The notes beneath the pieces were generated by a model. That model searched no databases. It saw nothing but the letters and a program-made list of their open reading frames with translations, and had not been told where the DNA came from. 24,545 nucleotides of DNA from RGIG1828 sp045592485 (GTDB lineage Bacteria > Bacillota > Clostridia > UMGS1810): positions 1 through 24,545 of the forward strand of contig JAZNUS010000168.1 in assembly GCA_045592485.1 (NCBI GenBank), given 5' to 3'. Within the stretch, counting starts at the first letter, position 1; each line of letters opens with the position of its first letter. Positions 6,128 to 13,287 of the stretch are shown one piece after another. The position numbers and the translations under genes were made by a program.

Positions 6128-7792
6128 CTAAATATCCTTAGGATCGATAATGTGTGGAATATTCTTGATTTCTTCCCAGCGTTCTCCTTCAACACGGTAA
6201 CCTGTTCCGGGGCCCATATAATCGTTGGGAGTGTTGACTCCGGAAAGAACATTGAAGTTTCGGTCAAGTATTGCAGAGGTTTGCATATAGTCACCAACAA
6301 CCCTCTGTTTCAGCATTGAAAGAACGCTTTCTGCAACATCTTCATAGCCTGTTTCAGCCAAAGCCTTGACTATATCTACACCGGTGATGTTTCGTTTTAA
6401 AACATCTTCGGCACTCATAAGGTCAGCAGTAACATCACGGGAAAGAGTGTCCTTACTTCCGTGAGCATAGGTAACTGCTTCAACCTGTTCATCAGACACA
6501 GGCGTAAGACCGAGATGTTTAAACACTGCCTGAACAGCCTTCGCCGCTTTGTTTCTTACGCTTATGACTTCTTCTTCGGTAACGGGGCGAAGTCCTCCAT
6601 CTACCTGCATATCTCTCTGAAGAACATTGTAATCGTCAAAATCTTCCGCATCAAAGTTTGAACCGGCAAACATATTATCGTAGTTAGGTTCTGCGGCATA
6701 GCCGGAGAAAATAAAGTCGGTTCCGGGAAGGAACTGAAGCATTGTGCGGGCAGTACGCCTCATGTCAGAATTTGAGAAGCTTTGATCATTTGAAGATGCA
6801 ACTTCAAGACCCAGAAGCGCTGCAACAAGGTTTTCGCTCATAACTTCCCTGATGCCGCCGGGAACTGAACCGGGAATACCAATACAGCTTACGGAGCCGT
6901 TCTGAATACCCTGGCTTCCTGCACCTTTTGTAACATAGAGACAGCGACATTCCAGATAAAGCATTGATTTCTTTTCACTGTAGCCCATTAAAACCTCTGA
7001 GCCAGCTCCCGATGTAAAGCGAACCTTGAGACCGCGTGAAGCATAGGCTGAGTTAAGGAATGCTTTGGAATAAGGAGTGTCATCACCATCTACAAAAACC
7101 TTTTCTGTTCCGTACACCGAAAGAGTTTCGGCATAGGTTGTGAGCCCTCTGATTCCAAGCTCAAGCTCTGTTGCTTCTTCGGCAGAGCACTGAGTAAGCA
7201 CACCGGGGCGACCAATCTGAGATCCTATGAGCAATGCTATTGCACTGAGAGGCGCATATCTTGCAACGCCCATTGTGGTTTCTTCTTCGGCAAATCCACG
7301 GAGCGCTCCTTCTGCAGCATCAGCTGCAAGCTGAACAGGATCGTCTTTGAGGTTGGTGATGTGAGCCTGATTCCCGGGCATTTTTCTTGCACGAATTTTC
7401 TGCATACCCATCATAAGCTCAACGACATTGAGATGATTCATCACCTCTGTCATTTTTGCAGGGGTTATTCCCGCAATGAGATCTACTATCTCTTTTCGGG
7501 AAACATTTATATCTACAATCATTCTGGCAATGTCAAGAGATGAAACTGCCATGGATTTTTCACATTTTTCGATGTCGATGGCATAATCGGCAATAAACTG
7601 GTCGATGAAGTCAAAATCCTCTCTTGACTTGCCGTCAAGCTCGACAATTACACCGTTTTCCACTTTAACAGAAGGCTTGGGATCATAGGGACTGCTCATT
7701 GCCACAAATCCCATCTCAGGCCATTCGTGTATGTATCCGTCTAAATTCACCGGTCTTTTATCCAGTGCTTCAATTCGTTTTGATCTTTTCAT
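6128..7792 (-). CDS. pduC: Propanediol/glycerol dehydratase, large catalytic subunit
   Basis: This is the catalytic alpha subunit of B12-dependent diol/glycerol dehydratase, a TIM-barrel radical enzyme that converts 1,2-propanediol or glycerol to the aldehyde. It has 554 residues, the same as Salmonella PduC. Counting residues against Klebsiella oxytoca diol dehydratase gives a constant +1 offset, and all substrate and metal residues are kept: Q142 and H144 (NQAH), E171, E222 (YAET), Q297 (QNGS), S302, D336-Q337 (NDQ) and S363. An upstream in-frame ATG at 7855 would add 21 residues rich in Cys and Arg. I chose 7792 because AGAGGTG lies about 9 nt before it and the MKRSKR(I/F)E start is typical. 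The sequence does not decide between propanediol and glycerol as natural substrate. It is first in the operon, so the promoter at 7873-7904 should control all six genes. Confidence 0.97.
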   Translation of the reverse strand: MKRSKRIEALDKRPVNLDGYIHEWPEMGFVAMSSPYDPKPSVKVENGVIVELDGKSREDFDFIDQFIADYAIDIEKCEKSMAVSSLDIARMIVDINVSRKEIVDLIAGITPAKMTEVMNHLNVVELMMGMQKIRARKMPGNQAHITNLKDDPVQLAADAAEGALRGFAEEETTMGVARYAPLSAIALLIGSQIGRPGVLTQCSAEEATELELGIRGLTTYAETLSVYGTEKVFVDGDDTPYSKAFLNSAYASRGLKVRFTSGAGSEVLMGYSEKKSMLYLECRCLYVTKGAGSQGIQNGSVSCIGIPGSVPGGIREVMSENLVAALLGLEVASSNDQSFSNSDMRRTARTMLQFLPGTDFIFSGYAAEPNYDNMFAGSNFDAEDFDDYNVLQRDMQVDGGLRPVTEEEVISVRNKAAKAVQAVFKHLGLTPVSDEQVEAVTYAHGSKDTLSRDVTADLMSAEDVLKRNITGVDIVKALAETGYEDVAESVLSMLKQRVVGDYMQTSAILDRNFNVLSGVNTPNDYMGPGTGYRVEGERWEEIKNIPHIIDPKDI

Positions 7793-7872
7793 GTTACGGC
7801 ACCTCTTGTGATTCGACTGTGTGCAAATGCCGACTAACCGACACTTACACAACATACTATTTACTATCGTAT

Positions 7873-7904
7873 ATTATAATAGCACATAACAAAGAAAATA
7901 TCAA
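7873..7904 (-). promoter_or_regulatory. Promoter of the diol dehydratase operon
   Basis: Read on the minus strand, TTGATA (7904-7899) is followed after 17 bp by TATTAT (7881-7876), and a perfect TATAAT overlaps it 3 nt further on (7878-7873, spacer 20). Transcription would begin about 70-75 nt before the pduC ATG. The region upstream (7905-8077) is very A/T-rich with several A- and T-runs and holds no gene. It could contain activator sites, but no regulator of this operon is adjacent and no cobalamin riboswitch was seen. Confidence 0.65.
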
Positions 7905-8077
7905 GTCTTTTTTGTATTTTTATTTGTGTTTTGAGCAAAAAAGTCACAAAAACAAAGATTTTTTTGTTAATTTCAAAACAAAAAGCACACACAAACCAAC
8001 AAAAAGGCAAGAATTGTCTGCCCCGAATTTCTCAAATTATTATTGACGCAAATCAAAAATCAAAACCTCCATATAAC

Positions 8078-8117
8078 AAAAGCCTCAGATTTCCATATTT
8101 ACAAATCTGAGGCTTTT
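8078..8117 (-). terminator. Intrinsic terminator of the trmH-cdaA-cdaR-nth-rluA operon
   Basis: A perfect 15-bp stem (8078-8092 with 8103-8117, core GCCTCAGATTT) encloses a 10-nt loop and is bounded by A-rich and T-rich sides. On the minus strand it lies about 40 nt after the stop of the pseudouridine synthase gene and ends in TTTTGTTATAT. It separates that operon from the dehydratase promoter. Confidence 0.85.
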
Positions 8118-8155
8118 ATTGCCAAATTATTCTTTTTACAATCTGCTGTTATATT

Positions 8156-8806
8156 TTACTGATTATTCAAAAAGACATTCCATGGATATGCATCAGGAAA
8201 AGCAGATTCAACACTGATAACCTCACCCGTCGCCGGCAATGGGAAAGAAAGTCCGCAACACCAAAGAGAAACTGAGCACCGGTTATCTTTACTGCCATAT
8301 TTGCCATCACCGCAAAGAGGCATTTTTCTCGAGGAAAACTGAACCCTGATCTGATGGGTTCTGCCTGTGTGAAGCTTTATTTTCACCAGAGTGAGAGGCT
8401 TATGAAAGTGTCGCACAGTTTCAACAACCTCATATTCAAGAGAGGCTTTCTTCACACCTTTTCTCTCTCTTTTAACCACAAAGCTTTTATTTTTTGAAGA
8501 ATCCTTGAAAAGCAAATCTTCAAAAATTCCCGTCGATTCCGAAGGCTCCCCTTCAACAACCGCCATGTAGCTTTTGTCAATTTGCCGATTTGCCGAAAGA
8601 GTGTTAAGCTTTGATGCCATAGAGGGAGTTTTGGCAAGAAGAAGAGTACCGCCGACTGCCGTGTCCAGGCGATTGATTACAGCGCCGTAACCGTACTTCA
8701 TTTTAACAAAATCCTCAACTCCGCTTCCATCGGGTGCATGCTGTGAAATAACACCCACCGGTTTTTCACACACTATTATTTCATTATCTTCATAAAGAAT
8801 CTTCAT
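8156..8806 (-). CDS. RluA-family pseudouridine synthase
   Basis: This 216-residue cytosolic enzyme isomerises uridine to pseudouridine in rRNA or tRNA. The catalytic motif is NRLDTAVGGTLLLAK, with D48 the catalytic aspartate. The commoner form is HRLDxxTSGLLL, so the His is replaced by Asn and the Thr-Ser-Gly by Val-Gly-Gly. Other family blocks are the N-terminal CEKPVGVISQ and the C-terminal LHTGRTHQIRVQF. There is no S4 RNA-binding domain, unlike RluC/RluD, so the target cannot be predicted. The start has GGAGA about 7 nt upstream and lies 17 nt after the nth stop. The gene closes the operon, 40 nt before a strong terminator. Confidence 0.92.
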   Translation of the reverse strand: MKILYEDNEIIVCEKPVGVISQHAPDGSGVEDFVKMKYGYGAVINRLDTAVGGTLLLAKTPSMASKLNTLSANRQIDKSYMAVVEGEPSESTGIFEDLLFKDSSKNKSFVVKRERKGVKKASLEYEVVETVRHFHKPLTLVKIKLHTGRTHQIRVQFSSRKMPLCGDGKYGSKDNRCSVSLWCCGLSFPLPATGEVISVESAFPDAYPWNVFLNNQ

Positions 8807-8823
8807 TTTCGTCTCCGGTTATT

Positions 8824-9471
8824 TCATTTTTGAATCTTCAAGCAGTTTTTGCCGTATTTACAAAGATGCGATATGGGGCATTGCAAGCAAGCCGGTTTTT
8901 GTGCTCTGCACACTGCCCTGCCATGATAAACAAGCTGATGGCAGAACTTTGTCTGAAATTCATCCGGAACAATCTTCTTAAGTGCAAACTCAATTTTTAC
9001 CGGATCCTTTTCATCCACAAGCCCGATTCTGTTTGTCAGCCTGATAGCATGGGTATCAATAACAAGACCGGGAATGCCATATACATCGCCCAGAATAAGA
9101 TTGGCAGTTTTTCTTCCAACCCCTGCAAGAGAAAGAAGCTCTTCCATTGAAGAAGGAACCTTGCCGGAAAACACTTCACATATTCTTTTAGATGAAGCAA
9201 TGATATTCTTTGCCTTGGTTTTGTAAAAACCGCAGGAACGGATAAGTTCACTGAGTTCTTCCTCGTTGGCATCGGCAAAGTCATAGACAGACGGATAACG
9301 CTTAAAGAGTGCCGGTGTCACAAGATTCACCCTCGCATCGGTACACTGTGCCGAAAGCTGAACAGCAACAAGGAGCTGATGGGGAGTCTCGAAATCAAGA
9401 GAACACTTTGCATCACTGTATACATCTGAAAAAATCTTTTCAATCTCTGTAACTTTATCTTTTTTTGTCAT
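8824..9471 (-). CDS. nth: Endonuclease III (DNA glycosylase/AP lyase)
   Basis: This 215-residue base-excision repair enzyme removes oxidised pyrimidines and nicks abasic sites (E. coli Nth has 211 residues). The helix-hairpin-helix segment LAGVGRKTANLIL carries the catalytic Lys K121. The following VIDTHAIRLTNRIGL carries the catalytic Asp D139. The C-terminal 4Fe-4S cluster motif C-X6-C-X2-C-X5-C is complete (C188, C195, C198, C204). An AGGTAG ribosome binding site lies about 7 nt before the ATG. The gene starts 32 nt after the cdaR stop and is read as part of the same operon. All functional residues are present, so the assignment is firm. Confidence 0.96.
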   Translation of the reverse strand: MTKKDKVTEIEKIFSDVYSDAKCSLDFETPHQLLVAVQLSAQCTDARVNLVTPALFKRYPSVYDFADANEEELSELIRSCGFYKTKAKNIIASSKRICEVFSGKVPSSMEELLSLAGVGRKTANLILGDVYGIPGLVIDTHAIRLTNRIGLVDEKDPVKIEFALKKIVPDEFQTKFCHQLVYHGRAVCRAQKPACLQCPISHLCKYGKNCLKIQK

Positions 9472-9503
9472 TTTGTACTACCTGTAAAAATCAAAATATA
9501 ATT

Positions 9504-10535
9504 TTACTTTTCCTTTATACCAAGCTTCACATCAATTTTTGGCAGTTCCACATATTCTATGGTGTTGGAAAGCGGTGCCGCCTCGATATTTTTCAAAACT
9601 GTTTCCGAATATATTCCGGACACATCGATTGGCTCTGTGTACACTGTCCGTTCAGAATTAAGATAGCTTTCCAATGCAGCTGCAGTACCCTTGAGCTTCG
9701 CTCTGATTCGTATGCCGCCATCCTTTGTAAGCTTTGCTACATCACCAACAGCTGACATAGAAATTGCAGTGCCTGATGCATTCTCTTTGATTTCATCTTT
9801 ATATTTTGGCATAAGTATCAAAGAAACTTCTCTGGTTGTATATATTTCAAAAGACACCTTGGCATATTCAAAGCTTTTACTGAATTTTGACGATTCAACA
9901 ACCTCGTCATATTCATTTTTAAATATAAGTTCAAGGCTTTTTTCGGAGTCGGTCATCTCCAGCAAGGAATAGTCGAGGACGATCTCTGCATGATCAATTC
10001 TATCAATAACAGAATCCGGTCCGGTTATTTTAACTGTTGATATGCCGGATTCCATGTTTTCCATAACATATCCCCGTTCAAGACTTCCCTGAGTCTTAAG
10101 TACAACATCGACAGTTTTCTGACCGATGCTCTCAACAGTGAATTTGAAATTCTGAGGAGTTATTGACAATATTTCCACTCCGGGTTTGTCTATTTCCACC
10201 ACCGGTCTGATATTATAGCTTCCGGCTTTATTAACGGTTATCATATCAACAGTGCATATTACATCTTCGGCATCAATTGAAGAAACGGAATTTCTTTTTC
10301 CGCGTATGCGTATATCAACCACCATACCACCGGTAAGAAGCTTTTTGTTTTGACCGCTTATTTCAAGACTTCCGTCAGAAAAAAGATCACTCTTATTCAC
10401 ACATACAACCTTTACGCCTTTAACAACAGTTTCGTATATGGGATTAACCTCATAGGTTACATACATCCACAGAAGAATTGCAATTACAATTGAGATAATA
10501 AGATAAAATGTGTTTGATTTCATAAAGCTTCTCAT
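9504..10535 (-). CDS. cdaR: YbbR-domain protein, CdaA regulatory partner (CdaR)
   Basis: This 343-residue membrane-anchored protein belongs to the YbbR/CdaR family, whose B. subtilis and Listeria members bind and modulate the diadenylate cyclase CdaA. One N-terminal transmembrane helix (about residues 9-27) is followed by an extracytoplasmic part made of YbbR-type beta repeats. The repeats are recognisable from segments such as VDVVLKTQG...VKITGPDSVIDRIDHAEIVLD. I estimate three YbbR units, compared with four in the longer B. subtilis protein (about 480 residues). The ATG overlaps the cdaA stop as ATGA, with GGGAGG about 9 nt upstream, so the two proteins are translationally coupled. In many Firmicutes glmM follows this gene; here nth does. 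Confidence 0.92.
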   Translation of the reverse strand: MRSFMKSNTFYLIISIVIAILLWMYVTYEVNPIYETVVKGVKVVCVNKSDLFSDGSLEISGQNKKLLTGGMVVDIRIRGKRNSVSSIDAEDVICTVDMITVNKAGSYNIRPVVEIDKPGVEILSITPQNFKFTVESIGQKTVDVVLKTQGSLERGYVMENMESGISTVKITGPDSVIDRIDHAEIVLDYSLLEMTDSEKSLELIFKNEYDEVVESSKFSKSFEYAKVSFEIYTTREVSLILMPKYKDEIKENASGTAISMSAVGDVAKLTKDGGIRIRAKLKGTAAALESYLNSERTVYTEPIDVSGIYSETVLKNIEAAPLSNTIEYVELPKIDVKLGIKEK

Positions 10536-11374
10536 TTTTTCTTGCCTCCCCGCTGATGTTTTTTGATTTTTTTGTAAGTATCTGACGGTTTGTCACTTTC
10601 AAGAATGTCATTAATTCTGTTTTTCAGAGACAGCGTAGTAAACTCACGCTCAATGCTTCCGTTCATTGCCATTGAAATTATTCCGGTTTCCTCGGAAACA
10701 ACAAGTGCAATACAGTCTGCCACCTCTGATATACCTATTGCAGCTCTGTGCCTTGTTCCCATTTCCTTGGAAAAGCTATTGTTCTGAGTAAGCGGAAGAA
10801 AACATGCTGCGGCTTTAATGCGATTGTCACCAATTATGACTGCACCGTCATGAAGAGGTGTGTTCGGAACAAAAATATTAACAAGAAGACCGTGGGATAT
10901 GGCAGAATCAATGATTGTGCCGCTTGACATTACATCGCCAAGCTTAGTCTTGCGCTCTATAATTATAAGAGCTCCGGTTTTAGTAGCTGAAAGCTTTGAC
11001 ACTGCCGCACAAATTTCCTCGATGTCATTCTCAACCTCATCTTCATCGTTGATTTTCAAAAATTTGGTCAGCGATGTTGTACCAACCTTTTCAAGAGCAC
11101 GCCTGAGCTCGGGCTGAAACATAATCAAAATCGCAATAAGTCCTATCTGAAGAGTATTTTCAAGAATAAAGTTTACGGTGTTGAGCCTGAGAAGGCCTGA
11201 AACATACATAAAAGCCACAAGAACAACTATACCTTTTATGAGTTGTGATGCTCTTGTTTCTCTGATAAGATTGATTCCTTTATAAATCACAAAGGCAACA
11301 ATCGCCACATCAATAAAATCACTTATTCTGAGCAGGCTTAAGTTATCGAAAAGTACTGAAAAGAATTCACCCAT
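10532..11374 (-). CDS. cdaA: Membrane diadenylate cyclase CdaA (DacA)
   Basis: This 280-residue enzyme joins two ATP molecules into cyclic di-AMP, a second messenger controlling potassium and osmolyte transport and cell-wall homeostasis. Three transmembrane helices lie at about residues 18-34, 45-62 and 70-88. They are followed by a cytosolic DAC domain with both active-site motifs, DGA (176-178, in LHDGAVI) and RHR (208-210, in GTRHRAAIG). The basic C-terminal tail (GGKKK) is unstructured. The ATG shares one base with the TAA stop of the upstream RNA methyltransferase (TAATG), and the end overlaps cdaR. The length and layout match CdaA of B. subtilis (273 residues). The gene is usually essential in Firmicutes when it is the only cyclase; other cyclases (DisA) cannot be excluded outside the window. 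Confidence 0.96.
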   Translation of the reverse strand: MGEFFSVLFDNLSLLRISDFIDVAIVAFVIYKGINLIRETRASQLIKGIVVLVAFMYVSGLLRLNTVNFILENTLQIGLIAILIMFQPELRRALEKVGTTSLTKFLKINDEDEVENDIEEICAAVSKLSATKTGALIIIERKTKLGDVMSSGTIIDSAISHGLLVNIFVPNTPLHDGAVIIGDNRIKAAACFLPLTQNNSFSKEMGTRHRAAIGISEVADCIALVVSEETGIISMAMNGSIEREFTTLSLKNRINDILESDKPSDTYKKIKKHQRGGKKK

Positions 11375-12177
11375 TATGTATCACCTCTGTCTTTTGATTT
11401 TCCGGCAAAATTGTCTCTCATAATTTCATAGAGCATAACCGTAAGTGCAGTTGCTACATTGAGAGACTCTGCCCTTCCGAGCATCGGAATTTTTATTTTG
11501 AAATCACACATTTTGGCAATATCATCGCATATTCCGTTGGCTTCGTTGCCCATTACAAGAAGTGTCTTATCTGTGTAATCCACATTACAGCTCAGTGCAT
11601 CGCCGTCGGGGAAAGTGCCAAAAACTGTATAACCAAAGGATTTGAACCGTGCTATCGTTTCAGTGCTGTCTGTATCAATAAAATGCGGCACATTCATTAT
11701 GCTTGCCATTGTCGAGCGGACAACCTTGGGATTAAAAATGTCAACGCAACCCCTGGATATGACTATTGCATCAGCTCCAAGAGCATCACAGGAACGGATT
11801 ATTGTACCCATATTACCGGGGTCCTGAACAGAATCGAGATAAACAACCTTTGAATATGCAGACATATCCATATCATCGACTGCAGGCAGATTAAAATTAA
11901 TAACCGCCATAATTCCCTGAGATGTAACTGTGAGCTTTAGTGAATCAAAAAGTTTTTTTGAAAGCTCATAGGTTTTAATATTGCGCGTATCAAAATCGGG
12001 AACATAACCTTCTTCCCAGAAAATCCAGGCAACATCGGCACCGTTTGATATAGCATCACAGACAGCCCTCTTGCCCTCGGCTATGTACTGTCCGGCTTTT
12101 GTGCGTCCGTTTTTAGTCTGAAGCTTTTTTATTTGCTTGTATATTGAATTATCAGAGCTTTGAATCAGAATAGCCAT
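11374..12177 (-). CDS. TrmH/SpoU-family RNA 2'-O-methyltransferase
   Basis: This is a 267-residue AdoMet-dependent RNA ribose methyltransferase of the trefoil-knot (SPOUT) class. An N-terminal substrate-binding domain (about 5-95, with RTKAGQYIAEGKRAV) is followed by the three family motifs: 1, DPGNMGTIIRS (119-129); 2, NPKVVRSTMAS (149-159); 3, IPMLGRAESLNVATA (230-244). This arrangement fits enzymes annotated as 23S rRNA methyltransferases such as RlmB or TsnR relatives, but the modified nucleotide cannot be inferred. An in-frame ATG at 12249 would add 24 hydrophobic residues and lies on the promoter. I chose 12177, with AAGGAGA about 6 nt upstream. It is first in the five-gene operon leading into cdaA. 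Confidence 0.93.
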   Translation of the reverse strand: MAILIQSSDNSIYKQIKKLQTKNGRTKAGQYIAEGKRAVCDAISNGADVAWIFWEEGYVPDFDTRNIKTYELSKKLFDSLKLTVTSQGIMAVINFNLPAVDDMDMSAYSKVVYLDSVQDPGNMGTIIRSCDALGADAIVISRGCVDIFNPKVVRSTMASIMNVPHFIDTDSTETIARFKSFGYTVFGTFPDGDALSCNVDYTDKTLLVMGNEANGICDDIAKMCDFKIKIPMLGRAESLNVATALTVMLYEIMRDNFAGKSKDRGDT

Positions 12178-12220
12178 GATTTCTCCTTCTAAAATTAACA
12201 AGATTATCTCATTATTATAT

Positions 12221-12249
12221 ATTATACTACAAAACCATTCTGAGCACAA
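12221..12249 (-). promoter_or_regulatory. Promoter of the trmH-cdaA-cdaR-nth-rluA operon
   Basis: On the minus strand TTGTGC (12249-12244) is followed by a 17-bp spacer and a perfect TATAAT (12226-12221). The start would fall around 12214, giving a leader of about 37 nt before the methyltransferase ATG. The position also argues against the longer start at 12249 for that gene. Confidence 0.75.
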
Positions 12250-12255
12250 GAGTTA

Positions 12256-12286
12256 TTTTGGCAGGATTAATGTATTTTTTTGGCAG
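12256..12286 (+). repeat. Tandem TTTTGGCAG direct repeat upstream of the YdcZ-like gene
   Basis: TTTTGGCAG occurs at 12256-12264 and again at 12278-12286, a 22-bp period that places both copies on the same face of the helix. They lie between the divergent methyltransferase promoter and the plus-strand membrane protein gene. A pair of operator half-sites is possible. Neither TTGGCA has a -10 at the proper distance, so I do not call them -35 boxes. Confidence 0.35.
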
Positions 12287-12333
12287 AGATGAGAAAAATA
12301 TTAAAAACCAATACAATTTAAGGAGAATCGGAA

Positions 12334-12762
12334 ATGGGATATATATTTGCACTAATTGCAGGCGCCGCAATGAGCTTTCAGGGGGTTATGAATACAAGAC
12401 TCGGTGACAAAGTGGGTCTGTTTGCTTCAAACGCATATGTTCAGGGAACTGCATTTGTTTTGTCGCTTATTGCTCTTATATTTGCAAAAAACATTAATCT
12501 TCGAGGGTTTGCAGAAGTGAATAAGCTTTATCTTCTTGGCGGAGTACTAGGTCTTGTAATCACGGTTACGGTCATGCTGTCCATAAAAAATCTGAGTCCT
12601 GTTATTGCAATATCAGTGATTCTTGTATCACAGCTGGTTTGTGCCGCACTCATTGATGCTTTCGGAATTATGGACAGTGAAAAAATTGTTTTCGGGTGGA
12701 ACAAATATCTGGGGGTTGCCCTTATGATTGGCGGAATAATTCTTTTTAAATGGAAGCTATAA
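12334..12762 (+). CDS. DMT-superfamily membrane protein, YdcZ/DUF606 type
   Basis: This 142-residue integral membrane protein has about five hydrophobic segments. The N-terminal LIAGAAMSFQGVMNTRLGDKVG is typical of the DUF606/YdcZ branch of the drug/metabolite transporter superfamily (sequences around a conserved N-x-x-L). That branch consists of short half-size proteins that probably work as dimers. The substrate is unknown. AAGGAG lies about 9 nt before the ATG. The gene stands alone on the plus strand between two minus-strand operons. Its TAA (12760-12762) is directly adjacent to the TGA of spmB on the other strand, so there is no intergenic space for a terminator. No convincing promoter was identified upstream. 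Confidence 0.85.
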   Translation: MGYIFALIAGAAMSFQGVMNTRLGDKVGLFASNAYVQGTAFVLSLIALIFAKNINLRGFAEVNKLYLLGGVLGLVITVTVMLSIKNLSPVIAISVILVSQLVCAALIDAFGIMDSEKIVFGWNKYLGVALMIGGIILFKWKL

Positions 12763-13287
12763 TCAGAAATAAAAATTACACACAATAACGCTGACTGCCA
12801 TGCTGAAAGCATCGGCACAGAGCGCACATTTCAGCGTATGACGAATATTCTTTGTTCCGGATGCGGCAAAGTATACTGCGGTAGTATAAAAAGTTGTTTC
12901 TGTGGAACCCATCATAACAGAAACAATTCTCCCCTCGGGAGAATCAGGTCCGAACCGGCTGAAAATGTCCTCAGCAAATGCAAGGGAACCACTTCCTGAC
13001 ACAGGTCTCAGAATAGCAAAAGGAACAAGCTCAGAGGGAAAACGAAGCCAATTTGCAATCGGGGAAACAATATCGGTCAGCAAATCAAGGAGTCCCGATG
13101 CCCGAAGTGCTCCAATAGATATGAACAATGCCAGAAGAGCCGGAAATATGCTGAAAAGAGATTTTGCACCCAAAACAGTGCCTTCGGTAAAGGCACTGTA
13201 TATATCCGTTTTTTGAAGCACTGCAAATACAATGATTAATAAAATCATCGAAGGTACTATCCAATTCCCGATATTACCCAAGAACAT
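12763..13287 (-). CDS. spmB: Spore maturation protein B
   Basis: This 174-residue membrane protein belongs to the SpmB family (B. subtilis 178), related to nucleoside-recognition (Gate) domain proteins. SpmA and SpmB are needed for proper dehydration of the spore core and heat resistance, although homologues also occur in some non-sporulating lineages. Recognisable segments are the N-terminal NWIVPSMILLI, SIFPALLALFISIGALRASG, the ILRPVSGSGSLAF block and MMGSTETTFYTTAVYF. An in-frame start at 13323 lies within spmA. I chose the ATG at 13287, which has GAGGGG about 5 nt upstream and gives the family's usual N-terminus; it overlaps the end of spmA by 14 nt. Confidence 0.93.
   Translation of the reverse strand: MFLGNIGNWIVPSMILLIIVFAVLQKTDIYSAFTEGTVLGAKSLFSIFPALLALFISIGALRASGLLDLLTDIVSPIANWLRFPSELVPFAILRPVSGSGSLAFAEDIFSRFGPDSPEGRIVSVMMGSTETTFYTTAVYFAASGTKNIRHTLKCALCADAFSMAVSVIVCNFYF

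Noticed and set aside
7793..8077. Cobalamin riboswitch or a short gene upstream of the dehydratase operon
   Set aside because: The predicted leader is only about 70 nt, no B12-box-like element was seen, and frames here are A/T-rich and lack ribosome binding sites.
12258..12285. TTGGCA elements as -35 boxes of the YdcZ-like gene
   Set aside because: No -10 sequence occurs 16-18 bp downstream of either copy.
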